A stretch of DNA of 6,782 bases from Candidatus Atribacteria bacterium 4572_76 (lineage in GTDB: Bacteria; Atribacterota; Phoenicimicrobiia; Phoenicimicrobiales; Phoenicimicrobiaceae): contig NBMG01000089.1 of assembly GCA_002084865.1 (NCBI GenBank), forward strand, positions 1-6,782. The letters run 5' to 3'. Positions 1-5,305 of the stretch are shown here, one piece after another (positions within the stretch are counted from its first letter, which is position 1; each line of letters starts with the position of its first letter). The notes below the pieces were generated by a model. That model was not told where the DNA came from. It was given only the letters and a program-made list of their open reading frames with translations, and ran no database searches. A program made the position numbers and the translations under genes.

Positions 1-369
1 TTAGTTGACCAGCCAATTGTTTGTAACCTGGCAAAGCACTTTGATTTAGAATTTAATATTCTAAAAGCATATATTAGACCTAAAGAAGAAGGGCTTCTTA
101 TATTAGGCCTTTCCGGGGAAGAGGAAAACTATAATAAAGGAATAAATTATCTCAAAAAATTAGGGGTAATAGTTCAGTCACTGTCACAAGGTATTATCCG
201 GAATAGTACCAGATGTACCCATTGTGGCGTTTGTATAACAGTTTGTCCAACCGAAGCCCTAGTTCTTGATACATCTACCCGAAAAGTTCATTTTTACGAA
301 AATAAGTGTATTGCATGTGAATTGTGTCTACCTGCCTGTCCGTTAAGAGCAATGGAGGTTCATTATTAA
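1..369 (+). CDS. NIL domain + 4Fe-4S dicluster ferredoxin, 5' partial
   Basis: This is the C-terminal 122 residues of a protein whose start lies outside the window; frame 1 is open from base 1 to the TAA at 367-369. Residues 1 to about 62 look like an NIL domain, the small ferredoxin-like fold found at the C-terminus of the methionine transporter ATPase MetN. They are followed by two CxxCxxCxxxCP motifs (Cys72/75/78/82 and Cys103/106/109/113), which should bind two 4Fe-4S clusters. In methanogens and many anaerobes, NIL-ferredoxins sit beside a homocysteine biosynthesis protein (COG1900/DUF39) and take part in putting sulfur into homocysteine. A COG1900 gene just upstream is therefore my inference, not something seen. 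The stop overlaps the start of cysE (TAATG), and the cysE Shine-Dalgarno lies inside this gene, so the two are co-transcribed and probably translationally coupled. It is likely cytoplasmic. Confidence 0.88.
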   Translation, partial: LVDQPIVCNLAKHFDLEFNILKAYIRPKEEGLLILGLSGEEENYNKGINYLKKLGVIVQSLSQGIIRNSTRCTHCGVCITVCPTEALVLDTSTRKVHFYENKCIACELCLPACPLRAMEVHY

Positions 370-1115
370 TGTTCAAGACTTTAAAAGAAGATATTCAAAA
401 TATATTTGCTAAAGATCCGGCGGCAAAGAATACATTAGAAGTAGTGCTTTGTTATCCTGGGCTTCATGCAATATGGCTTCACCGAATTGCCCACTGGTTT
501 AGCAGAAAGAAGATGTATACCATTGCCCGCATAATTTCACATATTAATCGTCATATTACTGACATTGAAATACATCCCGGAGCCAAAATCGGAAGAAGAT
601 TTTTTGTCGACCATGGTATGGGTGTGGTGATAGGTGAAACAAGCGAAATTGGGGATGATGTTCTAATGTATCAGGGAGTGGTTTTAGGTGGAACAAGTTT
701 AGAAAAAAAGAAACGTCATCCTACTCTGGAAAATAATGTTGTAATTGGTGCTGGAGCAATAGTCTTGGGTGCAATAAATATTGGTGATAATGCAAGAATA
801 GGTGCGGGTTCGGTGGTGGTTACTGATGTTCCTCCTAATTCAACAGTAGTAGGAGTTCCCGGCAGGATTGGAATAGGATTTAGTGCGAAGGAAATTCAAG
901 CGTTAGAGCATGGTAAACTACCTGACCCTATAGCGGATGCTATTCGTTTTGTTATGAAAGAACAAGAGAAGCTGAAGGAAAGGATTAAAGAATTGGAGAA
1001 ATTAGAAAAAATTACCAAACATATAGATAAACGAATAGAAAAGAGGAAAAAAGAATTAGAAAGTTTATTTTTTAATAAAAGTAAGAAGGAGTTTAGTAAG
1101 GGCGAGGGAATTTGA
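369..1115 (+). CDS. cysE: Serine O-acetyltransferase
   Basis: This enzyme makes O-acetylserine from serine and acetyl-CoA, the first step of cysteine synthesis, in the cytoplasm. The protein is 248 aa. Residues 1-65 are the helical N-terminal domain, and about 66-168 form the left-handed beta-helix of hexapeptide repeats (IHPGAKIG, GIGETS-like turns, IGAGSVV, VVGVPGR). The catalytic His is His82 in FVDHGMG. Arg116-His117 in KKRHP match the substrate-binding RH pair of E. coli CysE. The sequence most resembles the Bacillus-type short CysE/EpsC family, with Glu67 where E. coli has an Asp. The C-terminal tail (about 190-248) is Lys/Glu-rich, probably coiled coil, and some 30 residues longer than the Bacillus protein. 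The ATG at 369 is preferred over the in-frame GTG at 324 because GGAGGT (354-359) lies 9 bases upstream and it overlaps the ferredoxin stop. The gene is intact. Confidence 0.95.
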   Translation: MFKTLKEDIQNIFAKDPAAKNTLEVVLCYPGLHAIWLHRIAHWFSRKKMYTIARIISHINRHITDIEIHPGAKIGRRFFVDHGMGVVIGETSEIGDDVLMYQGVVLGGTSLEKKKRHPTLENNVVIGAGAIVLGAINIGDNARIGAGSVVVTDVPPNSTVVGVPGRIGIGFSAKEIQALEHGKLPDPIADAIRFVMKEQEKLKERIKELEKLEKITKHIDKRIEKRKKELESLFFNKSKKEFSKGEGI

Positions 1116-1322
1116 TGAAAAAGGTTATCTGGAATATAATACTACTATACCAATTCGTATGACTGTAGTGAACATTACTTTAACACTTCACTATTTAGGT
1201 CAATATGTGGAAAATGTCTTCCGTAAAAGTTAAAATAGTTTATAATAAAACATCTATTTATATGTAGAAATAAAAAAAGGAATAAAGTTTATTTTTTAAA
1301 ATTAATACTTATTTGATAGAAC
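1116..1322. other. Intergenic region after cysE with an inverted repeat
   Basis: This 207-base gap has no convincing gene. A 15-codon ORF begins with an ATG at 1115-1117 that overlaps the cysE stop and ends at 1160-1162; it could be a gene remnant or chance. A perfect 7-bp inverted repeat, TAGTGAA (1166-1172) and TTCACTA (1187-1193), has a 14-base loop and only three T's after it, so it would be a weak terminator for the cysE unit at best. A TATAAT at 1241-1246 could be a -10 box for the permease, but no good -35 box stands 16-18 bases upstream. Confidence 0.35.
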
Positions 1323-2185
1323 ATGAATATATTAACCGAATTTCTTGTAGTATTTAAAGGATATCTTGTTGAAGTATTGCCTTTTCTATTTATAGGATTT
1401 CTTTTAAGTGGTTTGATTCATGAATTTATTCCAGCGAAATTGGTGGAAAGACATCTCGGCGGAAAAGGCATAAAACCTATTCTCTATTCTACTCTTGCCG
1501 GGACAATTCTTCCTGTCTGCTGTATAGGTTCACTTCCGATAGCATTAAGCCTGCACCAAAAAGGAGCAAGACTTGGTCCTGTTTTTTAGCATTTTTAGTG
1601 GCTACTCCCGCTACTTCTGTAACTGCTCTTCTGGTATGTTACGGCCTTTTAGGATTGAAGTTTACGGTGTTCATATTTTTTGCCGTAATTTTAATGGGGT
1701 TGCTTATGGGAATCGTTGGTAATTCACTTAAAATTAATCACCCCAAAGGTTTGGCTAATCCTGCTTGTTGTCAGGAGAAGGAACTGGCTGTAGATCCTAT
1801 TTGCGGAATGAGTGTGGATATGAATAAGGGATTAAAAACAGGGCACCAAGAGGAATATTACTATTTTTGTTCAGCCCACTGTCTGGCCGTTTTTGAAGAA
1901 AATCCCGAAAAATATGTTGATACTAAAAAATATACAAATTCAGCCTTTTCTTTGGCTTAGCAATGTATATCTGTTCTACTGCCAGTGTGCCATTAGTTCA
2001 TGCTTTTATTTCTCAGGGCATGAACGTCGGTGCGGGGATGGTGTTACTCGTAGCAGGGCCGGTTACCAGTTGGGGGGGCTCTTTTAGTCCTAAGAAAGTC
2101 TTTTGACGGCAAAACATTAGTTTTATATTTGACCATTATTAGCATTTTAGCTCTCTCTTTTGGTTACATCTTTTATTTAATTTAG
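1323..2185 (+). pseudogene. PF03773-type permease with inserted YHS domain, three frameshifts
   Basis: Joining three frames gives a membrane protein of about 287 aa resembling the predicted permease family PF03773 (DUF318/ArsP/YraQ-like). The first half (1323-1740) has hydrophobic segments, the signature PVCCIGSLPIALSLHQKGA and ATPATSVTALLV. A hydrophilic insert (about 1760-1921) contains a YHS domain (DPICGMSV ... YYFCSAHC ... F ... NPEKYV), a small metal-binding module. The second half (about 1930-2185) repeats the permease motif as VPLVHAFISQGMNVGAG and LLVAGPVTSWGALLVLRKS, ending at TAG 2183-2185. The breaks are in T6 at 1582-1587 (one T short), A6 at 1925-1930 (one A short) and G7 at 2072-2078 (one G too many); correcting them gives exactly 288 codons. 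Members are linked to export of metals or arsenicals; the substrate here is unknown. No good Shine-Dalgarno precedes the ATG, and an in-frame TAG at 1317-1319 rules out an earlier start. All indels lie in homopolymers, so sequencing error is a serious alternative to true decay. Confidence 0.85.
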
Positions 2186-2186
2186 T

Positions 2187-2216
2187 TTGTGGTAAAATAA
2201 TAAATATGCGTATAAT
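2187..2216 (+). promoter_or_regulatory. Candidate sigma70-type promoter for the methyltransferase operon
   Basis: TTGTGG (2187-2192) and a perfect TATAAT (2211-2216) are separated by 18 bases. They stand about 80 bases before the methyltransferase start, in the only gap ahead of this three-gene group. The -35 box matches only its TTG and the region is AT-rich, so the -10 is the main support. Confidence 0.5.
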
Positions 2217-2293
2217 AGTAAAGGAATATTTTTATGCATTTTTTACCTTTTTAATAATAAGGATATAATGTCAGCAGTATAAGGAGAAAGCAC

Positions 2294-3292
2294 ATGCAAG
2301 ATTTCCTGATAGAGATGTTGGAATGTCCGGCTTGCCATGGTGAACTAATTTGGAAAATCAGTAATCGTACAGAGAATAGAATAGAAGAAGCCGAGGCAGT
2401 TTGTAAAAATTGCAAAGCAGTTTATCCTGTTCAAAAAGGTATAGGCATTTTCCTTACCCCTGATTTACCGCGTAATGATTTTTGGGAAGAGGTAGGTAGT
2501 CAGTTAGCACAATTCCTTCAAAAAAATCCTTTAATCGAAAAAAAATTAATGGGTGTACCCTTAAATGATCTTAATCCTGCTGACCAAAATTTCAGGGCTT
2601 CAATTTTAGAAGAAAGGGGAAAATACTTTCTGGCTAAAGCAACGATTGATGTAGCACTATCAAAGACGTATACTCCGGAATATCTAAAATGTTTTAACTC
2701 CCAAATAGATTACTTGATTGCCCAGCTTTCCTCATTTGATTGCCCTATTGTTGATCTTGCTTCGGGACGGGTTGAATTTGCCGAAATTATGTTGCGTAAA
2801 TTAAAACAGGCAATTATAATTACAGATTTTAGCCCTCGTATTTTATATCGTAATCGTAAATGGCTGGAATTTTTTGATTTGTATGATAAGGTAAGCCTAT
2901 TGGCCTTTGATGCCCGGAGAACTCCTTTTAAGGATGGGGCAGTTGAAGTGATGACGACGAATTTAGGGCTGGCAAATATCGAAAATCCTGGAAATATTAC
3001 CCTTGAACTCAGGAGAATCATTTCAGGAAAATTTTTTGCCATTTCCTTTTTTTTCCAAGAGGATGATGAGGAAAATGCAAAAATAATAAAAAAATTTGGG
3101 ATGGATAAATTTTTATTTAAACATTCTGCACTGAAAGCTTTTCGTTCTGCCGGATGGAAGGTAAAGGTGGAAAATATGATGATTGGGAAAGCCTCTCCCA
3201 CCCCCAAAGGAAAAGTGATAGAAGAAGGTGTATTGGATGCATTACCGGTAAGTGATACCAGATTGGAATGGGGAGTATTGACAGCTCATTAA
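2294..3292 (+). CDS. Class I SAM-dependent methyltransferase with N-terminal Trm112-like zinc ribbon
   Basis: This intact 332-aa soluble protein begins with a Trm112-like domain (about residues 1-56). Cys11-x2-Cys14 and Cys37-x2-Cys40 should bind zinc, and the domain ends in the typical YPVQKGIGIFL strand. A helical linker follows (about 60-145). A Rossmann-type methyltransferase core starts at motif I, VDLASGRVEFAE (153-164). ITDFSP (Asp178) follows motif I, and AFDARRTPF (Asp206) precedes motif IV-like NLGLANIENP (223-232). Motif I has only one of the usual glycines, so the SAM loop is divergent. Trm112-type ribbons fused to methyltransferases are common in bacteria, and their substrates are mostly unknown; I cannot name one here. 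AAGGAG (2281-2286) lies 7 bases before the ATG. The next gene starts 25 bases downstream, suggesting an operon with the tRNA-binding protein and sirtuin. Confidence 0.85.
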   Translation: MQDFLIEMLECPACHGELIWKISNRTENRIEEAEAVCKNCKAVYPVQKGIGIFLTPDLPRNDFWEEVGSQLAQFLQKNPLIEKKLMGVPLNDLNPADQNFRASILEERGKYFLAKATIDVALSKTYTPEYLKCFNSQIDYLIAQLSSFDCPIVDLASGRVEFAEIMLRKLKQAIIITDFSPRILYRNRKWLEFFDLYDKVSLLAFDARRTPFKDGAVEVMTTNLGLANIENPGNITLELRRIISGKFFAISFFFQEDDEENAKIIKKFGMDKFLFKHSALKAFRSAGWKVKVENMMIGKASPTPKGKVIEEGVLDALPVSDTRLEWGVLTAH

Positions 3293-3317
3293 CGAAATCA
3301 AAAGGTGGTAAATAATT

Positions 3318-3545
3318 ATGGCAACATTTGAAGATTTTCAGAAAATAGATATCCGGGTTGGCAAAATAATTGAAGTAAAAGATTTTGAGGAAGCCAGAAG
3401 TCCCTCCTATAAAGTAAAGATTGATTTTGGAGAGTTAGGTATAAAAGTCTCGTCTGCCCAGATTACCAAATTATATTCTAAAAAAGATTTGCTTAACCGA
3501 CAGATTGTAGCGGTAGTTAATTTTCCTCCAACTTCGAAGTTATAG
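3318..3545 (+). CDS. csaA: CsaA-like tRNA-binding domain protein, C-terminally truncated
   Basis: The 75-aa product matches the OB-fold tRNA-binding family of CsaA: FEDFQKIDIRVGKI at the N-terminus, EEARSPSYKVKIDFG, SSAQITKLY, and IVAVVNFPP at residues 63-71. CsaA proteins are about 110 aa, bind tRNA as dimers and have been described as secretion chaperones. Here the frame stops four residues after NFPP, so the segment normally reading roughly SEVLVLG plus the final PNG-type strand is missing. Another frame from base 3530 reads NFEVIGILNG, which resembles the family's SEVLVLG, so a small deletion with frameshift probably caused the stop; even that frame ends too early at 3569-3571. GGTGG (3304-3308) precedes the ATG. 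The sirtuin starts 9 bases after the stop. The product may be non-functional. Confidence 0.75.
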   Translation: MATFEDFQKIDIRVGKIIEVKDFEEARSPSYKVKIDFGELGIKVSSAQITKLYSKKDLLNRQIVAVVNFPPTSKL

Positions 3546-3554
3546 GCATTTTAA

Positions 3555-4319
3555 ATGGAAAATATAATTAATAACGAAAAAATCAACCGGGTAGCAGAAT
3601 TAATTAAAGAATCTAAATATACAGTTGTACTAACTGGGGCAGGAGTAAGCACCGGGTCAGGAATAGCAGATTTTAGAACTCCCGGTAAAGGCATCTGGGA
3701 GAAAGTAGACCCCTTTAAAGTTACCTCTATAACTGCATTTAAGGAAAACCCACAGCGTTTTTATCATTTTTATCGACCTCGTATTGAGATGTTATCTCGG
3801 GTTTCTCCTAATACTGCACACAAGGCTATTGCCCGGCTGGAAGAGATGGGTTATGTTAAATACCTAATCACCCAAAATATCGATAACCTGCACCAGAGGG
3901 CAGGTTCGAAGAAAATCATTGAAGTTCATGGGACTTTAAGGGAAGCTGTTTGTCAAAAATGTGGAAAGATGATCTCTTCGGAGTTGTTGCTAAAAAAAAT
4001 AGAAACAAGTGAAGAGAATGTCCCTTACTGTGAATGTGGCGGAGTGTTTAAACCAAACGTAGTCCTCTTTGGGGAGATGCTTCCCAATTTAGATAGTGCT
4101 ATTTATCAATCTATGCGGGCGGATTTAATGCTAACTATCGGTTCATCACTTCAAGTTAGTCCGGTGAATATGTTACCCCAATATTGTCTGGACAGAGGGG
4201 GAAAATTAATCATTGTTAATTTTATGTCTACCCATCTTGACTATTTAGCTGAAGTAGTAGCCAAGGAAGATGTCTGTGATTTTTTACCGGCAGTTGTAAA
4301 AGTTCTGAGAAGAAAGTAG
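3555..4319 (+). CDS. cobB: NAD-dependent protein deacylase, sirtuin (SIR2) family
   Basis: This intact 254-aa cytoplasmic enzyme removes acyl groups from lysines using NAD+, giving nicotinamide and O-acyl-ADP-ribose. The full set of family motifs is present: GAGVSTGSGIADFR (28-41) for NAD binding, TQNIDNLH (106-113), the catalytic His125 in EVHG, a zinc site of Cys133/Cys136 and Cys159/Cys161, KPNVVLFGE (167-174) and GSSLQVSP (196-203). The second zinc pair is CxC rather than the usual CxxC. Tyr73 and Arg76 (YRPR) align with the Tyr/Arg pair of E. coli CobB and human SIRT5 that recognises succinyl- and malonyl-lysine, whereas Thermotoga Sir2 has Ala and Gly there, so desuccinylase activity is possible. 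The start has only a weak ATAGG 8 bases upstream and overlaps the damaged csaA end, so coupling to csaA is likely. The last gene of the probable operon. Confidence 0.95.
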   Translation: MENIINNEKINRVAELIKESKYTVVLTGAGVSTGSGIADFRTPGKGIWEKVDPFKVTSITAFKENPQRFYHFYRPRIEMLSRVSPNTAHKAIARLEEMGYVKYLITQNIDNLHQRAGSKKIIEVHGTLREAVCQKCGKMISSELLLKKIETSEENVPYCECGGVFKPNVVLFGEMLPNLDSAIYQSMRADLMLTIGSSLQVSPVNMLPQYCLDRGGKLIIVNFMSTHLDYLAEVVAKEDVCDFLPAVVKVLRRK

Positions 4320-4415
4320 GTTAGTGTAAACTTTATCTTCTTTTTCTCTATTATCTTTCTCCTTCTTCATGGGATAGGCAATACGAATATAAATACGAAG
4401 TTAGCGTAAACTTTA
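4320..4415. repeat. Near-perfect 16-bp direct repeat, 80-bp period
   Basis: GTTAGTGTAAACTTTA at 4320-4335 recurs as GTTAGCGTAAACTTTA at 4400-4415, with one mismatch and exactly 80 bases between copies. The first copy follows directly on the sirtuin stop. The function is unknown; it could be a duplicated regulator site or a fragment of a small dispersed repeat. Confidence 0.6.
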
Positions 4416-4497
4416 GTGAGGTAGTTAGATAAAGAAAAGAATATTTATTGTTTTTGCTTTCCCATCTTCTTTTTCCTATGCTATTTTTCTTTGTTTT

Positions 4498-4532
4498 TAC
4501 TCGATACTCGAGACTATATACTAGATACTTAT
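4498..4532. repeat. Degenerate 7-bp tandem repeat
   Basis: There are five consecutive 7-base units: TACTCGA (4498), TACTCGA (4505), GACTATA (4512), TACTAGA (4519) and TACTTAT (4526). The array ends 10 bases before the -35 box of the RRM promoter. The first two units are identical and the rest have diverged. It looks like a small variable-number repeat; a regulatory role is speculative. Confidence 0.6.
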
Positions 4533-4542
4533 AAAAGAAAAT

Positions 4543-4570
4543 TTGACAAAATTGCTGAAAAAGGTAAAAT
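4543..4570 (+). promoter_or_regulatory. Consensus-like sigma70 promoter of the RRM gene
   Basis: A perfect TTGACA (4543-4548) is followed after 16 bases by TAAAAT (4565-4570), with a TATAAT overlapping at 4570-4575 as a second but badly spaced choice. Transcription would start near 4577, leaving an untranslated leader of about 210 bases before the RRM start at 4790, unusually long for an 86-codon gene. Confidence 0.7.
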
Positions 4571-4726
4571 ATAATAAGAAAAGTTAATATAAATGGCTGG
4601 TCCTTCTTACTAAAAAGAGATGCTAAAAACAATCCATTAGTCCTCTGAAAACAGAGATTGTTTATGAGGGATCTCTTGTGTTTTAATAATGTTATCGTTA
4701 AAGAGGTTGGAATTATTATTTTGTTT

Positions 4727-4784
4727 CTACCTCCTATAAGGAACGTTATTGGACTAAAGAGAAATAATAACGAAAAGGAGGTAG
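4727..4784 (+). promoter_or_regulatory. Predicted 5' UTR hairpin sequestering the RRM gene ribosome binding site
   Basis: CTACCTCC (4727-4734) is exactly complementary to GGAGGTAG (4777-4784), which contains the gene's strong Shine-Dalgarno. Inside it, CGTTATT (4744-4750) pairs perfectly with AATAACG (4766-4772), giving a two-part stem. A competing 9-bp AU helix is possible between TTATTATTT (4713-4721) and AAATAATAA (4762-4770), which would break the inner stem. Upstream there is also CTCTG-AAAA-CAGAG (near 4642-4655). This suggests translational control, for example a temperature-sensitive structure or autoregulation, but it rests on base pairing alone. Confidence 0.5.
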
Positions 4785-4789
4785 GAAAA

Positions 4790-5050
4790 ATGGAAGGTAG
4801 TAAATTATACGTAGGGAATCTTAAGTACTCCGTAACTAATGATCAATTAAGTGAACTTTTCTCCGCTTATGGTGAAGTTAAGAGTGTTAACATCATCGAA
4901 GGAAAAGGCTTTGGATTTGTAGAAATGTCTTCTTCGGAAGAAGCTGAAAAAGCCAAAGACGCTTTGAATAATACCGATTTCGAAGGTCGTCCTTTGAAGA
5001 TTGACGAAGCCCGCCCACCGAGACCAAGAAGCGAATATCGCAGATACTAA
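4790..5050 (+). CDS. Single-RRM RNA-binding protein
   Basis: This 86-aa protein is one RNA recognition motif and a short tail. RNP2 is LYVGNL (residues 5-10) and RNP1 is KGFGFVEM (about 39-46), both with the aromatic residues that stack on RNA bases. The rest of the beta-alpha-beta-beta-alpha-beta fold is complete, ending at GRPLKIDEARPPRP. The tail RPRSEYRRY is short and basic, much shorter than the Gly-rich tails of cyanobacterial Rbp proteins. Small bacterial RRM proteins are often cold-induced and bind single-stranded RNA; that role here is inferred. ATG 4790 is chosen over the in-frame extension from 4658 because AAGGAGGT (4775-4782) is ideally spaced and the RRM begins at once. The gene stands alone with its own promoter and a structured leader. 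Confidence 0.92.
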   Translation: MEGSKLYVGNLKYSVTNDQLSELFSAYGEVKSVNIIEGKGFGFVEMSSSEEAEKAKDALNNTDFEGRPLKIDEARPPRPRSEYRRY

Positions 5051-5126
5051 TTTGGTATTTTACCATTAATATATGAAAAAATGGACCAGCCGTTTTAGAT
5101 GTATTTAAAAAATAGAATAATAGAAT

Positions 5127-5205
5127 AGGGGAGCTTGTTAAGGCTGAGAGTGTTTTTAATAAACAGACCCTTATGACCTGATCTGGGTAATACCAGCGGA
5201 GGGAA
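5127..5205 (+). promoter_or_regulatory. TPP riboswitch (THI element)
   Basis: The aptamer shows the hallmark segments in order: AGGGGAGC (5127-5134), GGCTGAGAG (5142-5150), ACCC (5167-5170), GACCTGATCTGG (5175-5186), GTAATACCAGCGGAGGGA. An extra small stem, TGTTT (5151-5155) with AAACA (5161-5165), fits the optional P3a helix; CTGG (5183-5186) pairs with CCAG (5193-5196). It binds thiamine pyrophosphate and should shut off the thiamine genes downstream when TPP is plentiful. Confidence 0.96.
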
Positions 5206-5216
5206 TTAAAACAACA

Positions 5217-5244
5217 TTTTGATTAAACCGCAGTTTTGATTAAA
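5217..5244. repeat. 11-bp direct repeat in the TPP riboswitch expression platform
   Basis: TTTTGATTAAA occurs at 5217-5227 and 5234-5244, one copy ending within the 5' arm of the terminator stem and one in its loop. It may be a small local duplication that enlarged the terminator loop to 20 bases. Confidence 0.55.
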
Positions 5245-5266
5245 AGATCAGGTCTGCGGTTTTTTT
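5225..5266 (+). terminator. Riboswitch-controlled intrinsic terminator
   Basis: AAACCGCAG (5225-5233) pairs with CTGCGGTTT (5254-5262), followed by a T run to 5266. The antiterminator is clear: GACCTGATCT (5175-5184) in the aptamer core is exactly complementary to AGATCAGGTC (5245-5254). With TPP bound, the aptamer keeps that strand and the terminator forms; without TPP, the 10-bp antiterminator helix takes the loop and first base of the 3' arm. Confidence 0.92.
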
Positions 5267-5305
5267 ATTTGAAATAATTTAATTTAGAGGAGAGGGAGAT
5301 TTATA

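Larger units (their letters stand above)
4320..4542. other. Non-coding region between the sirtuin and the RRM promoter
   Basis: I see no gene here. Long pyrimidine-rich stretches (about 4331-4368 and 4448-4497) fill much of it. There are two short repeat systems: a 16-bp near-perfect direct repeat and a run of 7-bp units, listed separately. A minus-strand reading frame across it is low-complexity and overlaps the promoter and repeats. No strong terminator for the sirtuin operon was found. Confidence 0.6.

Noticed and set aside
324..368. In-frame GTG extension of cysE
   Set aside because: It lies within the ferredoxin's second cluster motif, has no Shine-Dalgarno and adds residues absent from the family; ATG 369 has an ideal ribosome binding site.
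1581..1591. Programmed -1 frameshift in the permease T run
   Set aside because: A slip at T6 just before the TAG would restore the frame, but the codon phase is not a canonical slippery heptamer and two further indels in the same gene would remain.
2710..3207. 165-codon minus-strand reading frame
   Set aside because: It lies wholly opposite the methyltransferase gene, shows no recognisable domain and its sequence is a shadow of the + strand coding pattern.
4351..4632. 93-codon minus-strand reading frame
   Set aside because: Low-complexity Phe/Leu/Lys/Ser composition from pyrimidine-rich DNA, and it covers the tandem repeats and the TTGACA promoter.
4658..4789. Upstream extension of the RRM protein
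   Set aside because: The added 44 residues resemble no RRM N-terminus; the region is better explained as a structured leader with the Shine-Dalgarno at 4775-4782.
5053..5065. TGGTA-TTT-TACCA hairpin after the RRM gene as a terminator
   Set aside because: Only five pairs and no T tract follows; too weak to annotate.
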